Shown here piece by piece: positions 17,180 to 26,443 of a DNA stretch of 64,000 nt. Under the pieces are notes generated by a model. It was not told the DNA's origin and did not search any database. It saw only the letters and a list, made by a program, of their open reading frames with translations. The DNA is taken from positions 1,488,001 to 1,552,000 of the forward strand of contig NZ_OY776147.1 in NCBI RefSeq assembly GCF_963675305.1, read 5' to 3'. The translations under genes were made by a program, and so were the position numbers. Each line of letters opens with the position of its first letter. Within the stretch, counting starts at the first letter, position 1. Source of the DNA: an uncultured Hyphomonas sp. (GTDB lineage: Bacteria > Pseudomonadota > Alphaproteobacteria > Caulobacterales > Hyphomonadaceae).

Positions 17180-18517
17180 ATGGAAGTGACCCAGACGAAG
17201 GCAGAAGGTCTCAGCCGCACCTTTGCCGTCAAGGTATCTGCAAGCGAACTGCAGTCCAAGCTCGACGCCCGGATTGAGGAAATCCGCCCGACCATGAACC
17301 TCAAGGGCTTCCGCCCGGGCAAGGTGCCTGCGTCGCACGTGCGCAAGATGTTCGGCCGCGACCTGATGGGCGAGATCATCGACAAGACCGTCAACGAAAC
17401 TAACCAGAAAGCCATCGAGGATGCAGACCTGCGCCCCGCCGGCCAGCCGGATGTGCACCTGGAAGGCGAGATCGAAGACGTGGTGAAGGGCGAGGCCGAC
17501 CTTTCCTATCACATGCATGTCGACGTGATGCCGGAATTCGAGCCGGTGGACGTGAAGACGCTGACAGTCACCCGTCCGGTCGCCGAAGTGGCTGACGAGC
17601 AGGTCGAAGAAGCGCTGAAGAACCTCGCCGAGCAGAACAAGCAGTATGAGCCGCGCGCCAAGACTGCCAAGGCGAAAGACGGCGACGCAGTGGTCATCGA
17701 CTTTGTCGGCAAGATCGACGGCGAGCCCTTCGATGGCGGCACCGCTGAACAGCAGACCGTCGTGCTCGGCTCCGGCCGCTTCATCCCGGGCTTCGAAGAG
17801 CAGCTCGTCGGCGTGAAGACCGGTGAAGAGAAGAACCTCGAAGTCAGCTTCCCGGAAGATTACCCGTCGAAAGACCTGGCCGGGAAATCCGCCGTCTTCG
17901 AAACCAAGGTGCACGAAGTCCGCGCGCCGAAGGAAGCCGAAATCGATGACGAATTCGCCAAGGGCCTTGGCCTTGAGTCGCTGGAGCAGCTGACGGGTCT
18001 GATCAAGGACCAGCTGAAAGGCGAACTGGACCAGGCATCGCGCAGCAAAGCCAAGCGCGACCTGCTGGATCGCCTGGATGAAGCCCACAGCTTCGACCTG
18101 CCGCCGAACATGGTCGAAGCCGAATTCGGCCAGATCTGGGACCAGCTGCAGCGTGAGATGGACGCCGGCCGGGTCGACGACGCCGACAAGGAAAAGTCGG
18201 AAGACGACCTGAAAAAAGAGTATCGCGATATCGCTGAGCGCCGCGTGCGCCTCGGCCTCGTCCTGGCTGAGATCGGCCGCGTCAATGACGTGAAGATCAC
18301 CGAGCAGGAAGTACAGCAGGCCCTGATCCAGGAAGCCCGCCAGTATCCGGGCCAGGAGCGTGAAGTGATCGAGTTCTTCCAGAAGAACCCGAACGCGATG
18401 GCCCAGCTCCGCGCGCCCATCTATGAGGACAAAGTCGTCGACTACATCCTCGGTGAGGCGGACGTGACCGACAAGACGGTCTCCCGCGAGGAGCTGTTCA
18501 AGGAAGACGAAGAGTAA
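17180..18517 (+). CDS. tig: trigger factor (ribosome-associated chaperone and prolyl isomerase)
   Basis: 445 residues from the ATG at 17180, whose product begins MEVTQTKAEGLSRTF, the normal family start; an in-frame ATG at 17168 would add four residues. The ribosome-binding signature GFRPGKVP lies near residue 44 (NLKGFRPGKVPASHV). The FKBP-type isomerase domain follows (GDAVVIDFVGKIDGEPF through FPEDYP), then the helical C-terminal chaperone arms ending in an acidic tail. It binds nascent chains at the ribosome exit. A strong terminator follows. There is no clpP beside it, unlike the common tig-clpP-clpX order. Confidence 0.96.
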   Translation: MEVTQTKAEGLSRTFAVKVSASELQSKLDARIEEIRPTMNLKGFRPGKVPASHVRKMFGRDLMGEIIDKTVNETNQKAIEDADLRPAGQPDVHLEGEIEDVVKGEADLSYHMHVDVMPEFEPVDVKTLTVTRPVAEVADEQVEEALKNLAEQNKQYEPRAKTAKAKDGDAVVIDFVGKIDGEPFDGGTAEQQTVVLGSGRFIPGFEEQLVGVKTGEEKNLEVSFPEDYPSKDLAGKSAVFETKVHEVRAPKEAEIDDEFAKGLGLESLEQLTGLIKDQLKGELDQASRSKAKRDLLDRLDEAHSFDLPPNMVEAEFGQIWDQLQREMDAGRVDDADKEKSEDDLKKEYRDIAERRVRLGLVLAEIGRVNDVKITEQEVQQALIQEARQYPGQEREVIEFFQKNPNAMAQLRAPIYEDKVVDYILGEADVTDKTVSREELFKEDEE

Positions 18518-18547
18518 GCCTCTTCTGAACCTCACAGAAATTTAACG

Positions 18548-18574
18548 ACGCCGGGCCCCAAAGCCCGGCGTTTT
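18548..18574 (+). terminator. Rho-independent terminator of tig
   Basis: ACGCCGGGC (18548-18556) pairs perfectly with GCCCGGCGT (18563-18571) around a 6-nt loop, and the transcript ends in TTTT. It begins 30 nt after the tig stop. Confidence 0.85.
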
Positions 18575-18680
18575 GCATTCTGGCCGACTGTTCTCAGGTG
18601 GTGGGAGCGGGTTGGTAAACCGCCTATTAACCGGGGCAGGCGAAGGTGCCTCGAATCGTTAATGAGGGGTTTCGGTTCCT

Positions 18681-19844
18681 ATGAGCGTACAAGCCATCCG
18701 GCCGCAACTGACAGAGCAGGATATCCACCGCCTGATGAAGGGCGAAACGCCCGAGCAGCGCGCGTCGGTGGCGCACCGTCTGTGCCGCCGCATTGCGCTG
18801 GACGTGCTGAGCGAGGACGAGCGCAAATACGCCGAAGAGATCATGGCCATCCTGGCCGATGACGCGGCAGACCTCGTGCGCCGCACGCTGTCGGTCACGC
18901 TGCGCAATTCTCCGATCCTGCCGCGAGAGATCGCCCTCAAGCTGGCGCAGGATATTGAGGCCGTTGCCATTCCGGTGCTGCAGGATTCGCCGGTCTTTAC
19001 CGAAGAAGACCTGATCGAGCTGGTGCTCTCTGTCACCGCCGCCAAACAGGCTGCCATCGCGGCGCGGGACGGGATTTCCGTGACGCTGACGGAAGTGATC
19101 TCCGAGCATGGGCAGGTGGAAGCCGTCCGGGCGCTCGCCTCCAACTCCAGCGCCGAATATACCGACCGCGCCTATGACGACACGTTGCGCCGTTTCGGCA
19201 GCGACGAGATCGTCCAGAAGGGCCTGATCCGGCGCGAGTTCATCCCGACCCATATCGCAGAGAAGATGGTTTCGCTGGTCTCCGGCCAGCTGTTCGACAT
19301 GCTGGTGAACCGGCATGAGCTGCCGGCGCAGATGGCGATCGACCTGGCCGCCGGGGCGCGCGAACGGGCAACGATCGATCTGGTCGAGCAGGCGGGCCGG
19401 TCAAATGACCTCGTGCGGTTTGTCTCGCAGCTGAACCTCAATGGACGGCTCAGCCATTCCCTGATCATGCGCGCGCTGTGCTGCGGACAGATGCCTTTCG
19501 TGGAGCATGCGCTGGCCGAGCTGTCCGGTGTGGCGCACCAGCGGGTCTGGCTGATGATCCATGATGCCGGTCCGCTGGGCCTGCAGGCGGTGTTCGACCG
19601 GGCAGGCATGCCGCGCAAGATGCTGCCGGCCTTCAAGGCCGCCGTGAACGTCTTCCACGAAACCGCCTATGATGGCGGGCCGAATGACCGGGCCCGTTTC
19701 CGCGCCCGCATGATCGAGCGCGTGCTGACCCAGTTCCAGGCCATCCCGAAGGACGACCTCGAATACCTGCTTGAGAAGCTGGACTATTATTCCGAGATGG
19801 CGGCGGCCGAAGAGGCTGACAACGCCGATACCGACGCCGCTTAA
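18681..19844 (+). CDS. DUF2336 domain-containing protein
   Basis: 387 residues, almost entirely alpha-helical. The N-terminal half is a HEAT-like arrangement typical of DUF2336 (for example ADDAADLVRRTLSVTLR and HIAEKMVSLVSGQLFDML). DUF2336 proteins are common in Caulobacterales and Rhodospirillales and their role is not established. Charged helices suggest a protein-interaction scaffold. There are no membrane segments or signal peptide. It shares a 4-nt stop overlap with the convergent degenerate EAL gene. A gap containing the tig terminator separates it from tig, so it probably has its own promoter. Confidence 0.8.
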   Translation: MSVQAIRPQLTEQDIHRLMKGETPEQRASVAHRLCRRIALDVLSEDERKYAEEIMAILADDAADLVRRTLSVTLRNSPILPREIALKLAQDIEAVAIPVLQDSPVFTEEDLIELVLSVTAAKQAAIAARDGISVTLTEVISEHGQVEAVRALASNSSAEYTDRAYDDTLRRFGSDEIVQKGLIRREFIPTHIAEKMVSLVSGQLFDMLVNRHELPAQMAIDLAAGARERATIDLVEQAGRSNDLVRFVSQLNLNGRLSHSLIMRALCCGQMPFVEHALAELSGVAHQRVWLMIHDAGPLGLQAVFDRAGMPRKMLPAFKAAVNVFHETAYDGGPNDRARFRARMIERVLTQFQAIPKDDLEYLLEKLDYYSEMAAAEEADNADTDAA

Positions 19845-20515
19845 GCGTCTGTGCGCAGACGCGTCCCGGCGGAGATGCCGAGGCGGCCAAGCTCGTCTGC
19901 ATCGCGCCAGTTGGCGTTTTCCGCAATCACGAGAATGCCGGCACTGGACGCGGTTTCGCAGGTCTCCATCAGGTCGTCGTCGTCAAGATGACGGGCGTCG
20001 ACGCGGAGTGTGTCGATCAGGAGGCGTATGCCCTCAGCCAGCGGGGTCTGCCAGGATTTGCGCATGTCGACGGACACACGAAAGCCATGACGGCGGAAAT
20101 GGGCCACCCGGCTGGTGCAGTCGGCGGCATCGCCGGCAAAGGCGGTGTCGGTGAACTCGATGCAGAATTCCTGCTGGCAGAACACGCTGCGGCGCACGCG
20201 GGCATCGCAGGCCAGCGCCGTGTCCGGGTTGGCTAGCGCGGCAACGGGCGCCGGCACGATGATCGGGCGGTGATCGTGGCGGAATTCATGCGCGATGCTG
20301 GAAATCTCGCCGATCCGGTCAGCGACCCATTTGGCGGAATTGGATTCGCTCTGGCGCACGCGGGCCGGACCGAAGGAGGGGCCGTCTTCAAAACAGAAGG
20401 GCAGTTCCGCCGTCATGCCGAGGGCGTCACCCGTCGCAAGATCCAGCACCGGGTCGAACCGGACCGCTGGTGTGGGGATTGTTTGGACGGTCGTATTGGC
20501 CCAGGTCTGTTTCAT
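19841..20515 (-). CDS. degenerate EAL-domain protein (probably catalytically inactive)
   Basis: 224 residues that follow the EAL fold in order but lack its catalytic signature. FDPVLDLATGDALGMTAELPF-like text aligns with the usual start of an EAL domain, but residues 35-37 are TAE where EAL should be. The later metal-binding DDFGTG is replaced by VDMRKSW, and LKID by LRVD, while VIAEN remains where AEGVE is expected. By family knowledge this should neither bind metals properly nor hydrolyse c-di-GMP. It may be a c-di-GMP or protein-binding regulator. The neighbour is the convergent DUF2336 gene. Similar short EAL proteins occur in related bacteria. Confidence 0.68.
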   Translation of the reverse strand: MKQTWANTTVQTIPTPAVRFDPVLDLATGDALGMTAELPFCFEDGPSFGPARVRQSESNSAKWVADRIGEISSIAHEFRHDHRPIIVPAPVAALANPDTALACDARVRRSVFCQQEFCIEFTDTAFAGDAADCTSRVAHFRRHGFRVSVDMRKSWQTPLAEGIRLLIDTLRVDARHLDDDDLMETCETASSAGILVIAENANWRDADELGRLGISAGTRLRTDA

Positions 20516-20628
20516 CGTGTCCCGCTCATATGTCTGTTGGTCTTGCTTTCCCTAGGGGCTGAGGCTGAAGATCACGCGTAAGAACAGAGGCACATTTCGA
20601 TGAAATTTGCCCGATAGGGGGAACCACC

Positions 20629-21435
20629 ATGGAAAAGACACCCGCAGAACCGAGACTTTCGGCAACAATCCTTATGGTGCGCGATGCCGCGTCCGGCCCG
20701 CCGGAAGTGCTGATGGTGAAGCGCCACTATGAGATCGACTTTGCAGCGGGTGCGCTGGTGTTTCCGGGCGGCAAGGCCAGCGAGGACGATTCGCGGGCCG
20801 ACTGGGATGCCTGGACCGATGGCGATTATGGCCCGGTGCAACAGGACGCGCGGATTGCGGCAGTGCGGGAGGCCTATGAAGAAAGCGGCCTGCTGCTGGC
20901 GCGGCATGCCTCGGCCCGCGGACCCGGCGCGCCGCTGGTGGGCGCTGACATCGCCGACAAGCTGGCGCCGCATCGCCACGCCGTGGACCGGGCGGAGATG
21001 AGCTTTCTGGACCTGATCCGCGAGCATGAGCTGGTGCTGGCGCTCGATAGCCTTGTGCATTTCGGCCACTGGATCACACCGATCATGATGCCCAAGCGCT
21101 TCGACACGCATTTCTACATCGCGCCGGCCCCGGAACACCAGATTGCCGCCCATGACGGCCGCGAGACCACGGATGCCGTGTGGATGTCAGCGGAAGAGGC
21201 GCTGGCGCAGGAAGCCGATGGCCGGGCAACGATTATCTTCCCGACACGGATGAATTTGAAGCGGATGACGATGGCGACATCCGTCTCCGACGCGCTGGCG
21301 CGTTTCGGGGCGATGGAGGTGCCGACTGTCCTGCCGAAACCGGGCAAGGATGATGACGGCAATCCCTGCCTTTTCATCCCGGACGTCGAAGGCTACGGCC
21401 AGACGGTGGAACTGCTGTCGAACGTGAAGGTCTAG
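20629..21435 (+). CDS. NUDIX hydrolase (NUDT19/CoA-type long-loop variant)
   Basis: 268 residues. The NUDIX box is split in the way seen in CoA-pyrophosphatase-like NUDT7/NUDT19 proteins. GALVFPGGK is followed about 35 residues later by REAYEESGLLL, which carries the REuxEE metal helix. An N-terminal beta strand ATILMVRD and a C-terminal extension complete the domain. It hydrolyses a nucleoside diphosphate linked to another moiety; the substrate is unproven. The start at 20629 has GGGG about 9 nt upstream (AGGGGGAACCACC). It ends 9 nt from the convergent hslU stop. Confidence 0.82.
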   Translation: MEKTPAEPRLSATILMVRDAASGPPEVLMVKRHYEIDFAAGALVFPGGKASEDDSRADWDAWTDGDYGPVQQDARIAAVREAYEESGLLLARHASARGPGAPLVGADIADKLAPHRHAVDRAEMSFLDLIREHELVLALDSLVHFGHWITPIMMPKRFDTHFYIAPAPEHQIAAHDGRETTDAVWMSAEEALAQEADGRATIIFPTRMNLKRMTMATSVSDALARFGAMEVPTVLPKPGKDDDGNPCLFIPDVEGYGQTVELLSNVKV

Positions 21436-21444
21436 TGCCGTCCG

Positions 21445-22749
21445 TTACAGGATGAATTTGGAAAGATCGGCATCTGCGGCGAGGCCGCTGACGCGCTCAT
21501 TCACATAATCCGCCGTGATGGTGATCGTCTCGCCCTTCTTTTCGGGTGCCTCGAAACTGATTTCATCCAACAGGCGTTCCAGAACGGTCTGAAGGCGGCG
21601 AGCGCCGATATTCTCGACGCTGTTGTTCACGGCCTCTGCGAGGTCAGCGAGCGTATCGATTGCGGCATCCTCGAAGACGAGGGTGACGCCTTCGGCGGCC
21701 ATGAGGGCTTCGTATTGGCGAATCAGGCTGGCTTCCGGCTCAACCAGAATACGGCGAAGATCGTCCCGGGTCAGCGCTTCCAACTCCACACGGATCGGCA
21801 GGCGGCCCTGAAGTTCCGGCAGCATGTCCGACGGCTTGGACACGTGGAAGGCCCCGGATGCGATGAAGAGGATATGATCGGTCTTCACGGCGCCGCGTTT
21901 TGTCGAAACGGTCGTGCCTTCGATCAGGGGCAGGAGGTCGCGCTGCACGCCTTCGCGGCTGACATCGGCGCCGCCGCGCTCTGACTTGGCGGCGATCTTG
22001 TCGATCTCGTCGAGGAAGACGATGCCGTCCTGTTCCACGGCCGTTACGGCCTCGCGGGCGATGGATTCCTCGTCGATCATCTTGTCGGCTTCTTCGTCGA
22101 GCAGGGGCTTGTAGGCCTCTTTCACGGTTGTGCGGACGCGCTTGGTGCGCCCGCCCATAGCCTTGCCCAACATGTCCGACAGATTGATCATGCCCATGGA
22201 CCCGCCCTGGCCGGGCAGGTCGAACATCTGCATCGGGCCACCGGTTTCCGGCATGTCGATGTCGACTTCCTTGTCGTCGAGCTCTCCGTCGCGCAGCTTG
22301 CGGCGGAAGACTTCGCGGGTGGAGGATTGGGCATCCTGGCCGACCAGCGCGTCGAGCAGGCGTTCCTCGGCGGCGTCCGTCGCTGCCTGTTGCACGCCTG
22401 CGCGCTTCTGCTCGCGGATCATGCCGACGGCGGCCTCGACGAGGTCCCGGATGATTTGTTCCACGTCGCGGCCGACATAGCCGACTTCTGTGAACTTGGT
22501 GGCTTCGACCTTCAGGAAGGGCGCATTGGCAAGGCGGGCGAGGCGCCGGGAGACCTCTGTCTTACCCACGCCGGTCGGTCCGATCATCAGGATATTCTTC
22601 GGCGTGATCTCGCCCTGCAGGTTTTCCGGAGTCTGCTTACGGCGCCAGCGGTTGCGCAGGGCAATGGCGACGGCGCGCTTGGCGCCGGTCTGGCCAACAA
22701 TGTGGCGATCGAGTTCAGCGACGATTTCGCGGGGGGTGAGTTCTGTCAT
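21445..22749 (-). CDS. hslU: ATP-dependent protease ATPase subunit HslU (ClpY)
   Basis: 434 residues. Walker A GPTGVGKTEVSRRLA, pore motif GYVGRDVEQ and Walker B IVFLDEIDKIAAKSE are present, together with the family-specific intermediate domain (about residues 110-225) and the C-terminal ISFEAPEKKG to LSKFIL tail that docks into HslV. HslU unfolds substrates and hands them to HslV. It lies 17 nt after hslV on the same strand, the standard hslVU operon. Confidence 0.96.
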   Translation of the reverse strand: MTELTPREIVAELDRHIVGQTGAKRAVAIALRNRWRRKQTPENLQGEITPKNILMIGPTGVGKTEVSRRLARLANAPFLKVEATKFTEVGYVGRDVEQIIRDLVEAAVGMIREQKRAGVQQAATDAAEERLLDALVGQDAQSSTREVFRRKLRDGELDDKEVDIDMPETGGPMQMFDLPGQGGSMGMINLSDMLGKAMGGRTKRVRTTVKEAYKPLLDEEADKMIDEESIAREAVTAVEQDGIVFLDEIDKIAAKSERGGADVSREGVQRDLLPLIEGTTVSTKRGAVKTDHILFIASGAFHVSKPSDMLPELQGRLPIRVELEALTRDDLRRILVEPEASLIRQYEALMAAEGVTLVFEDAAIDTLADLAEAVNNSVENIGARRLQTVLERLLDEISFEAPEKKGETITITADYVNERVSGLAADADLSKFIL

Positions 22750-22766
22750 GTGATCTGGGTGTCCGG

Positions 22767-23327
22767 TCAGACGTCGAGGGTTTCGACCGTGAAATTGGCA
22801 TTGGTGTAGACGCAGATGTCGGCCGCAATCTGCATGGCCTTGCGGCCAATCGTTTCGGCGTCGTCTTCATAGTCGATCAGGGCGCGGGCGGCGGAGAGGG
22901 CATAATTGCCGCCAGAGCCGACGGCCACGACGTCATATTCAGGTTCCAGCACGTCGCCTGACCCGGTCAGCACGAGGGTGACTTCCTTGTCCGCGACGAT
23001 CAGGAGGGCTTCGAGTTTCTGGAGGTATTTCTCCGTCCGCCAGTCCTTGGCGAGTTCCACTGCGGCGCGCGAGAGCTGGCCATTGTGGCGCTCCAGCTTG
23101 GTTTCCAGCCGTTCGAACAGGGTGAAGGCGTCGGCGGTGGCGCCGGCGAACCCGGCCAGGATCTTGCCATCGCCCAGGCGGCGCACCTTGCGGGCGTTGC
23201 CTTTCATGACGGTCTGTCCCATGGACACCTGGCCATCGGACATCATGACGAGTTTGTTGTTCTTGCGAACGGCCAGAATGGTTGTGCCATGCCAGCCGGG
23301 GGAGTTGGTTTCAGATGCGCCAGTCAT
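22767..23327 (-). CDS. hslV: ATP-dependent protease peptidase subunit HslV (ClpQ)
   Basis: 186 residues from the ATG at 23327. The catalytic N-terminal threonine is Thr15 in WHGTTILAV, so a 14-residue propeptide must be removed, as in other alphaproteobacterial HslV; enteric HslV has only an initiator Met. Family residues SDGQVSMGQTVMKGNARKVR and GFAGATADAFTLFE follow. The frame is open 63 nt upstream, but that extension resembles nothing, so the later start is chosen. It diverges from pstC with 130 nt between starts. Confidence 0.94.
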   Translation of the reverse strand: MTGASETNSPGWHGTTILAVRKNNKLVMMSDGQVSMGQTVMKGNARKVRRLGDGKILAGFAGATADAFTLFERLETKLERHNGQLSRAAVELAKDWRTEKYLQKLEALLIVADKEVTLVLTGSGDVLEPEYDVVAVGSGGNYALSAARALIDYEDDAETIGRKAMQIAADICVYTNANFTVETLDV

Positions 23328-23393
23328 GTCGGAGATGTGGACGATCAGATCGTCCGGTGCAAGGAGTCGACTGGGCCGCAATGTCGGCACGTT

Positions 23394-23411
23394 TTGTCAC
23401 ATAAGTGTCGC
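23394..23411 (+). promoter_or_regulatory. candidate Pho box before pstC
   Basis: TTGTCAC-ATAA-GTGTCGC consists of two 7-nt half-sites spaced with 11-nt periodicity. It resembles the CTGTCAT-N4-CTGTCAT consensus bound by PhoB dimers. It sits 46 nt upstream of the pstC ATG, where activation would be expected, and phoB is at the end of the same gene row. Binding is inferred, not shown. Confidence 0.55.
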
Positions 23412-23457
23412 GGCACTCCAGTAAGGGGTGCACAGCTGACAGTTGAACGGGGACTGG

Positions 23458-24873
23458 ATGCTCTCGCAATTGGGCCACCTGCCAATGGACTTCCTGCTCC
23501 TCGCGGCGGCAGTGACTCTTGCGTCTTTCGGTTTTATCGCCGGGCGCCTGCGGGCGGAGCAATTCTCCTTCACCGGTGACATTCATCCGAACTCCCGCCC
23601 CAATGCGCACGGCTATTTCGTCCTGATGTGGAGCCTGGTGCCGGTCGTGCTGATCGGGCTGGGTTATGTCCTGTTCGGTGAAGGGGCGTCGCGCGCGATC
23701 CTGCGCAGCGAGCTGCCGGAGGGGTTTTCCATCCTGTCGCCCGGCGAACTGACGACATATCTGGATACTGTGGCCCGCGCTGCGCGGATGCCGGACTTCC
23801 TGAGCGGCGAGCGCGTCTTCGATACGGTAACCGAACGCTATGGCGAGATCCGCGGCACGGTGAACATGGCGACGCTGCTGGCGGCGTGCGCGCTGTCTGT
23901 CGCGGGCATGTTTGCGGCACGGCGGTGCCTGTCGCCGGGCTTCCGGGCGCGTCAGCATGTCGAGAGCGGCATCGAATGGTTCCTGTTCCTCTGCGCAGCC
24001 CTCGCCATCGCGACGACGGTCGGGATCGTTGCTTCGCTGGTGTTCGAGAGCCTGCGCTTCTTTGCCGAGGTGCCGGTGTGGGACTTCGTGCTGGGCACCC
24101 GCTGGAACGCGCAGACAAATGCCGAGTTCGGGGCACTGCCGCTGTTCTTCGGCACGTTCATGATCTCATTCTTCGCCATGATGATTGCCGCCCCGGTTGG
24201 CCTCTACGCGGCGATCTATCTGTCGGAATATGCCAGCAGCCAGGTGCGCGGGATCATCAAGCCGGTTCTTGAAGTACTCGCGGGTATCCCGACGGTAGTC
24301 TACGGCTTCTTTGCGCTGCTGGTGATCGCCCCCGCTGTGCGGTCGGTCGCGCTCTGGATCAATCAGATGCTGATCGCCTGGGGGCTGGCGGATGGCGCTG
24401 TGCTGGCAGCGCAGCCGACGAGTGCGCTCGCCGCGGGGATTGTCATGGGGATCATGGTGATTCCGTTCGTTTCCTCGCTGTCGGATGACGTTATCCGCGC
24501 TGTGCCGCAGTCCCTCAGGGACGGCGCCTACGCCATGGGGGCGACCAAGTCCGAAGCCGTGCGGCAGGTGATTGTTCCGGCTGCATTGCCGGGGATTATC
24601 GCAGCGCTGTTGCTGGCCGTGTCCCGCGCCATCGGTGAAACAATGATCGTTGTCATGGCGGCAGGGCAGCGGGCGCAGATCTCGACCGACCCGACCTCCG
24701 ACCTGACAACGATAACCGTGCAGATCGTTGCGCTGCTGACCGGGGAATCCGAGTTCGACAGCCCGAAGACGCTTTCTGCCTTTGCGCTCGGCCTCGTCCT
24801 GTTCATCGTGACGCTGATTTTCAACCTCGTCGCCATCAATGTGGTGAAACGGTTCCGTGAAAAATATGAGTGA
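23458..24873 (+). CDS. pstC: phosphate ABC transporter permease PstC
   Basis: 471 residues, longer than the roughly 320 of E. coli PstC. Extra N-terminal membrane segments and a periplasmic region (about residues 1-180) precede the permease core, the form usual in alphaproteobacteria. The core has several membrane spans and the EAA coupling loop DGAYAMGATKSEAVRQVIVP. It forms the inner-membrane channel with PstA. The ATG at 23458 was chosen over an upstream TTG (23443). The stop overlaps the pstA start. No pstS or phoR is adjacent. Confidence 0.92.
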   Translation: MLSQLGHLPMDFLLLAAAVTLASFGFIAGRLRAEQFSFTGDIHPNSRPNAHGYFVLMWSLVPVVLIGLGYVLFGEGASRAILRSELPEGFSILSPGELTTYLDTVARAARMPDFLSGERVFDTVTERYGEIRGTVNMATLLAACALSVAGMFAARRCLSPGFRARQHVESGIEWFLFLCAALAIATTVGIVASLVFESLRFFAEVPVWDFVLGTRWNAQTNAEFGALPLFFGTFMISFFAMMIAAPVGLYAAIYLSEYASSQVRGIIKPVLEVLAGIPTVVYGFFALLVIAPAVRSVALWINQMLIAWGLADGAVLAAQPTSALAAGIVMGIMVIPFVSSLSDDVIRAVPQSLRDGAYAMGATKSEAVRQVIVPAALPGIIAALLLAVSRAIGETMIVVMAAGQRAQISTDPTSDLTTITVQIVALLTGESEFDSPKTLSAFALGLVLFIVTLIFNLVAINVVKRFREKYE

Positions 24874-26443
24874 TCCGTCCACCTCCCCGATGGCCAATGC
24901 GCCTTTCGCAAATGAAAGGGTGTTGAAGCGGCTGCGCCGGCGCCGGGCAGCGGACCGCCGGTTCAAATGGTATGGCCGCATGGCCATCGGCTTCGCGCTG
25001 GCCGCGCTGACGCTGCTTCTGGCATCAATCGCGACGCAGGCTGTGTCGGCGGCGACCTATCATGTCGTGACGTTCGACATGACGTTCGACAAGGACACGT
25101 TCGGCGATGTCCAGCCGGACAGCCCCCCGCCGGTGGACAGGGTCTACAGTCTCGTCCGCGACGATCTGCTGGCGCAGTTCCCGGAAACCGCGAGCAGTCC
25201 GGCCTTGCGGCATGATCTGCTGGGCCTGGTGACCCGGCTTGCCGTGCTTCCTGTCGCGAAGGAGCTCGTCCGTAAGCCGGCTGAAATTGGCACGGCGCAA
25301 CGTGTCGAATTGCCTTTGTCCGACGATCTGGACCTGTTCCTGAAGGGGGCGACGGCGCGTCACCTGACCGTCCCCGTTGGGCGAGTGGATGCTGAGGAGT
25401 CAGCAGGCAGTGTCACCCTGACCAGCGAGGCCGCCTTCAACCGCCTGATCGCGGCAACCTCCCTTGAGAACATGCAGGCCGCGGGCACGCCGGATGCCGG
25501 CTCCATCCTGATGACGGCCGGCAGGTCGACGATCCGGCTGGACAGTCTGGCGCCATCCCGCGTGACCGGAACGCTGCTGACCGGCGGTGTGCAGGACTTC
25601 CGCACATACCCGGCCCGGGCGCGCCTGATCCCGTCACCGGAGAGCGAGCGGACAGTCAGCGACTTGCAGATTGCCTGGCTGCTGGCCCTGAAAGCGGACG
25701 GACGGGTGCTCCGCGTGCCGCACTGGAGCCTGCTGACGCACACCGACAGCACGCAGCCAGAGCTCGCCGGGGCGCTGGCCGCCATCATCGGATCCCTGCT
25801 GACGTTGCTGGTGACGGCGTCGCTGGCCATTCCGGTTGGCATTCTTGCGTCGGTCTATCTGGAAGAATTCGCGCCGAGAAACCGGATCACCGGACTGATC
25901 GAGGTGAACATCAACAATCTGGCGGCGGTGCCGTCGATCGTGTTTGGCCTTCTGGGTGCCGCGGTATTCCTCGGGGCATTCGGCCTGCCGCGCTCTGCGC
26001 CGGTCGTGGGCGGTCTCGTGCTGGCGCTCCTGATCCTTCCGGTGGTGATCATCGCGTCCCGAGCCGCGCTGAAGGCGGTGCCCCAGTCCATCCGCGATGC
26101 GGCGCTCGCAATCGGGGCGTCGCGGATGCAGACGGTGTTTCATCATGTCATGCCGCTGGCTGCGCCAGGCATGCTGACAGGCGCCATTCTCGGCATGGCC
26201 CGGGCGCTGGGCGAGACGGCGCCTCTGCTGCTGATTGGCATGGTGGCGTTCGTCGCCGAAGTCCCACGCGGCCCGACGGATGAGGCGACGGCGTTGCCGG
26301 TGCTGATCTATTCCTGGGCAACGCAGGCCGAACGGGCGTGGGAGCCGATGACAGGTGCGGTTATTTTGATCCTGCTGGCCTTCCTGATAGCGATGAATGG
26401 CGTAGTCGTATTCCTGCGCCGGAAATTTGAGCGGAGATGGTGA
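24866..26443 (+). CDS. pstA: phosphate ABC transporter permease PstA (with DUF3333-type N-terminal extension)
   Basis: 525 residues. A short cytoplasmic Arg-rich N-terminus and one membrane span (FALAALTLLLASIATQA) are followed by a large periplasmic domain of about 250 residues, as in the DUF3333 group. The permease core then ends with the EAA loop RDAALAIGASRMQTVFHHVM. It partners with PstC and PstB. A GTG at 24857 three codons upstream is an alternative start; both overlap the pstC end. The stop overlaps the pstB start. Confidence 0.91.
   Translation: MSDPSTSPMANAPFANERVLKRLRRRRAADRRFKWYGRMAIGFALAALTLLLASIATQAVSAATYHVVTFDMTFDKDTFGDVQPDSPPPVDRVYSLVRDDLLAQFPETASSPALRHDLLGLVTRLAVLPVAKELVRKPAEIGTAQRVELPLSDDLDLFLKGATARHLTVPVGRVDAEESAGSVTLTSEAAFNRLIAATSLENMQAAGTPDAGSILMTAGRSTIRLDSLAPSRVTGTLLTGGVQDFRTYPARARLIPSPESERTVSDLQIAWLLALKADGRVLRVPHWSLLTHTDSTQPELAGALAAIIGSLLTLLVTASLAIPVGILASVYLEEFAPRNRITGLIEVNINNLAAVPSIVFGLLGAAVFLGAFGLPRSAPVVGGLVLALLILPVVIIASRAALKAVPQSIRDAALAIGASRMQTVFHHVMPLAAPGMLTGAILGMARALGETAPLLLIGMVAFVAEVPRGPTDEATALPVLIYSWATQAERAWEPMTGAVILILLAFLIAMNGVVVFLRRKFERRW

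Noticed and set aside
16436..18535. 699-codon minus-strand open frame across M14 and trigger factor
   Set aside because: It covers two recognisable plus-strand genes completely and shows no domain; antisense shadow.
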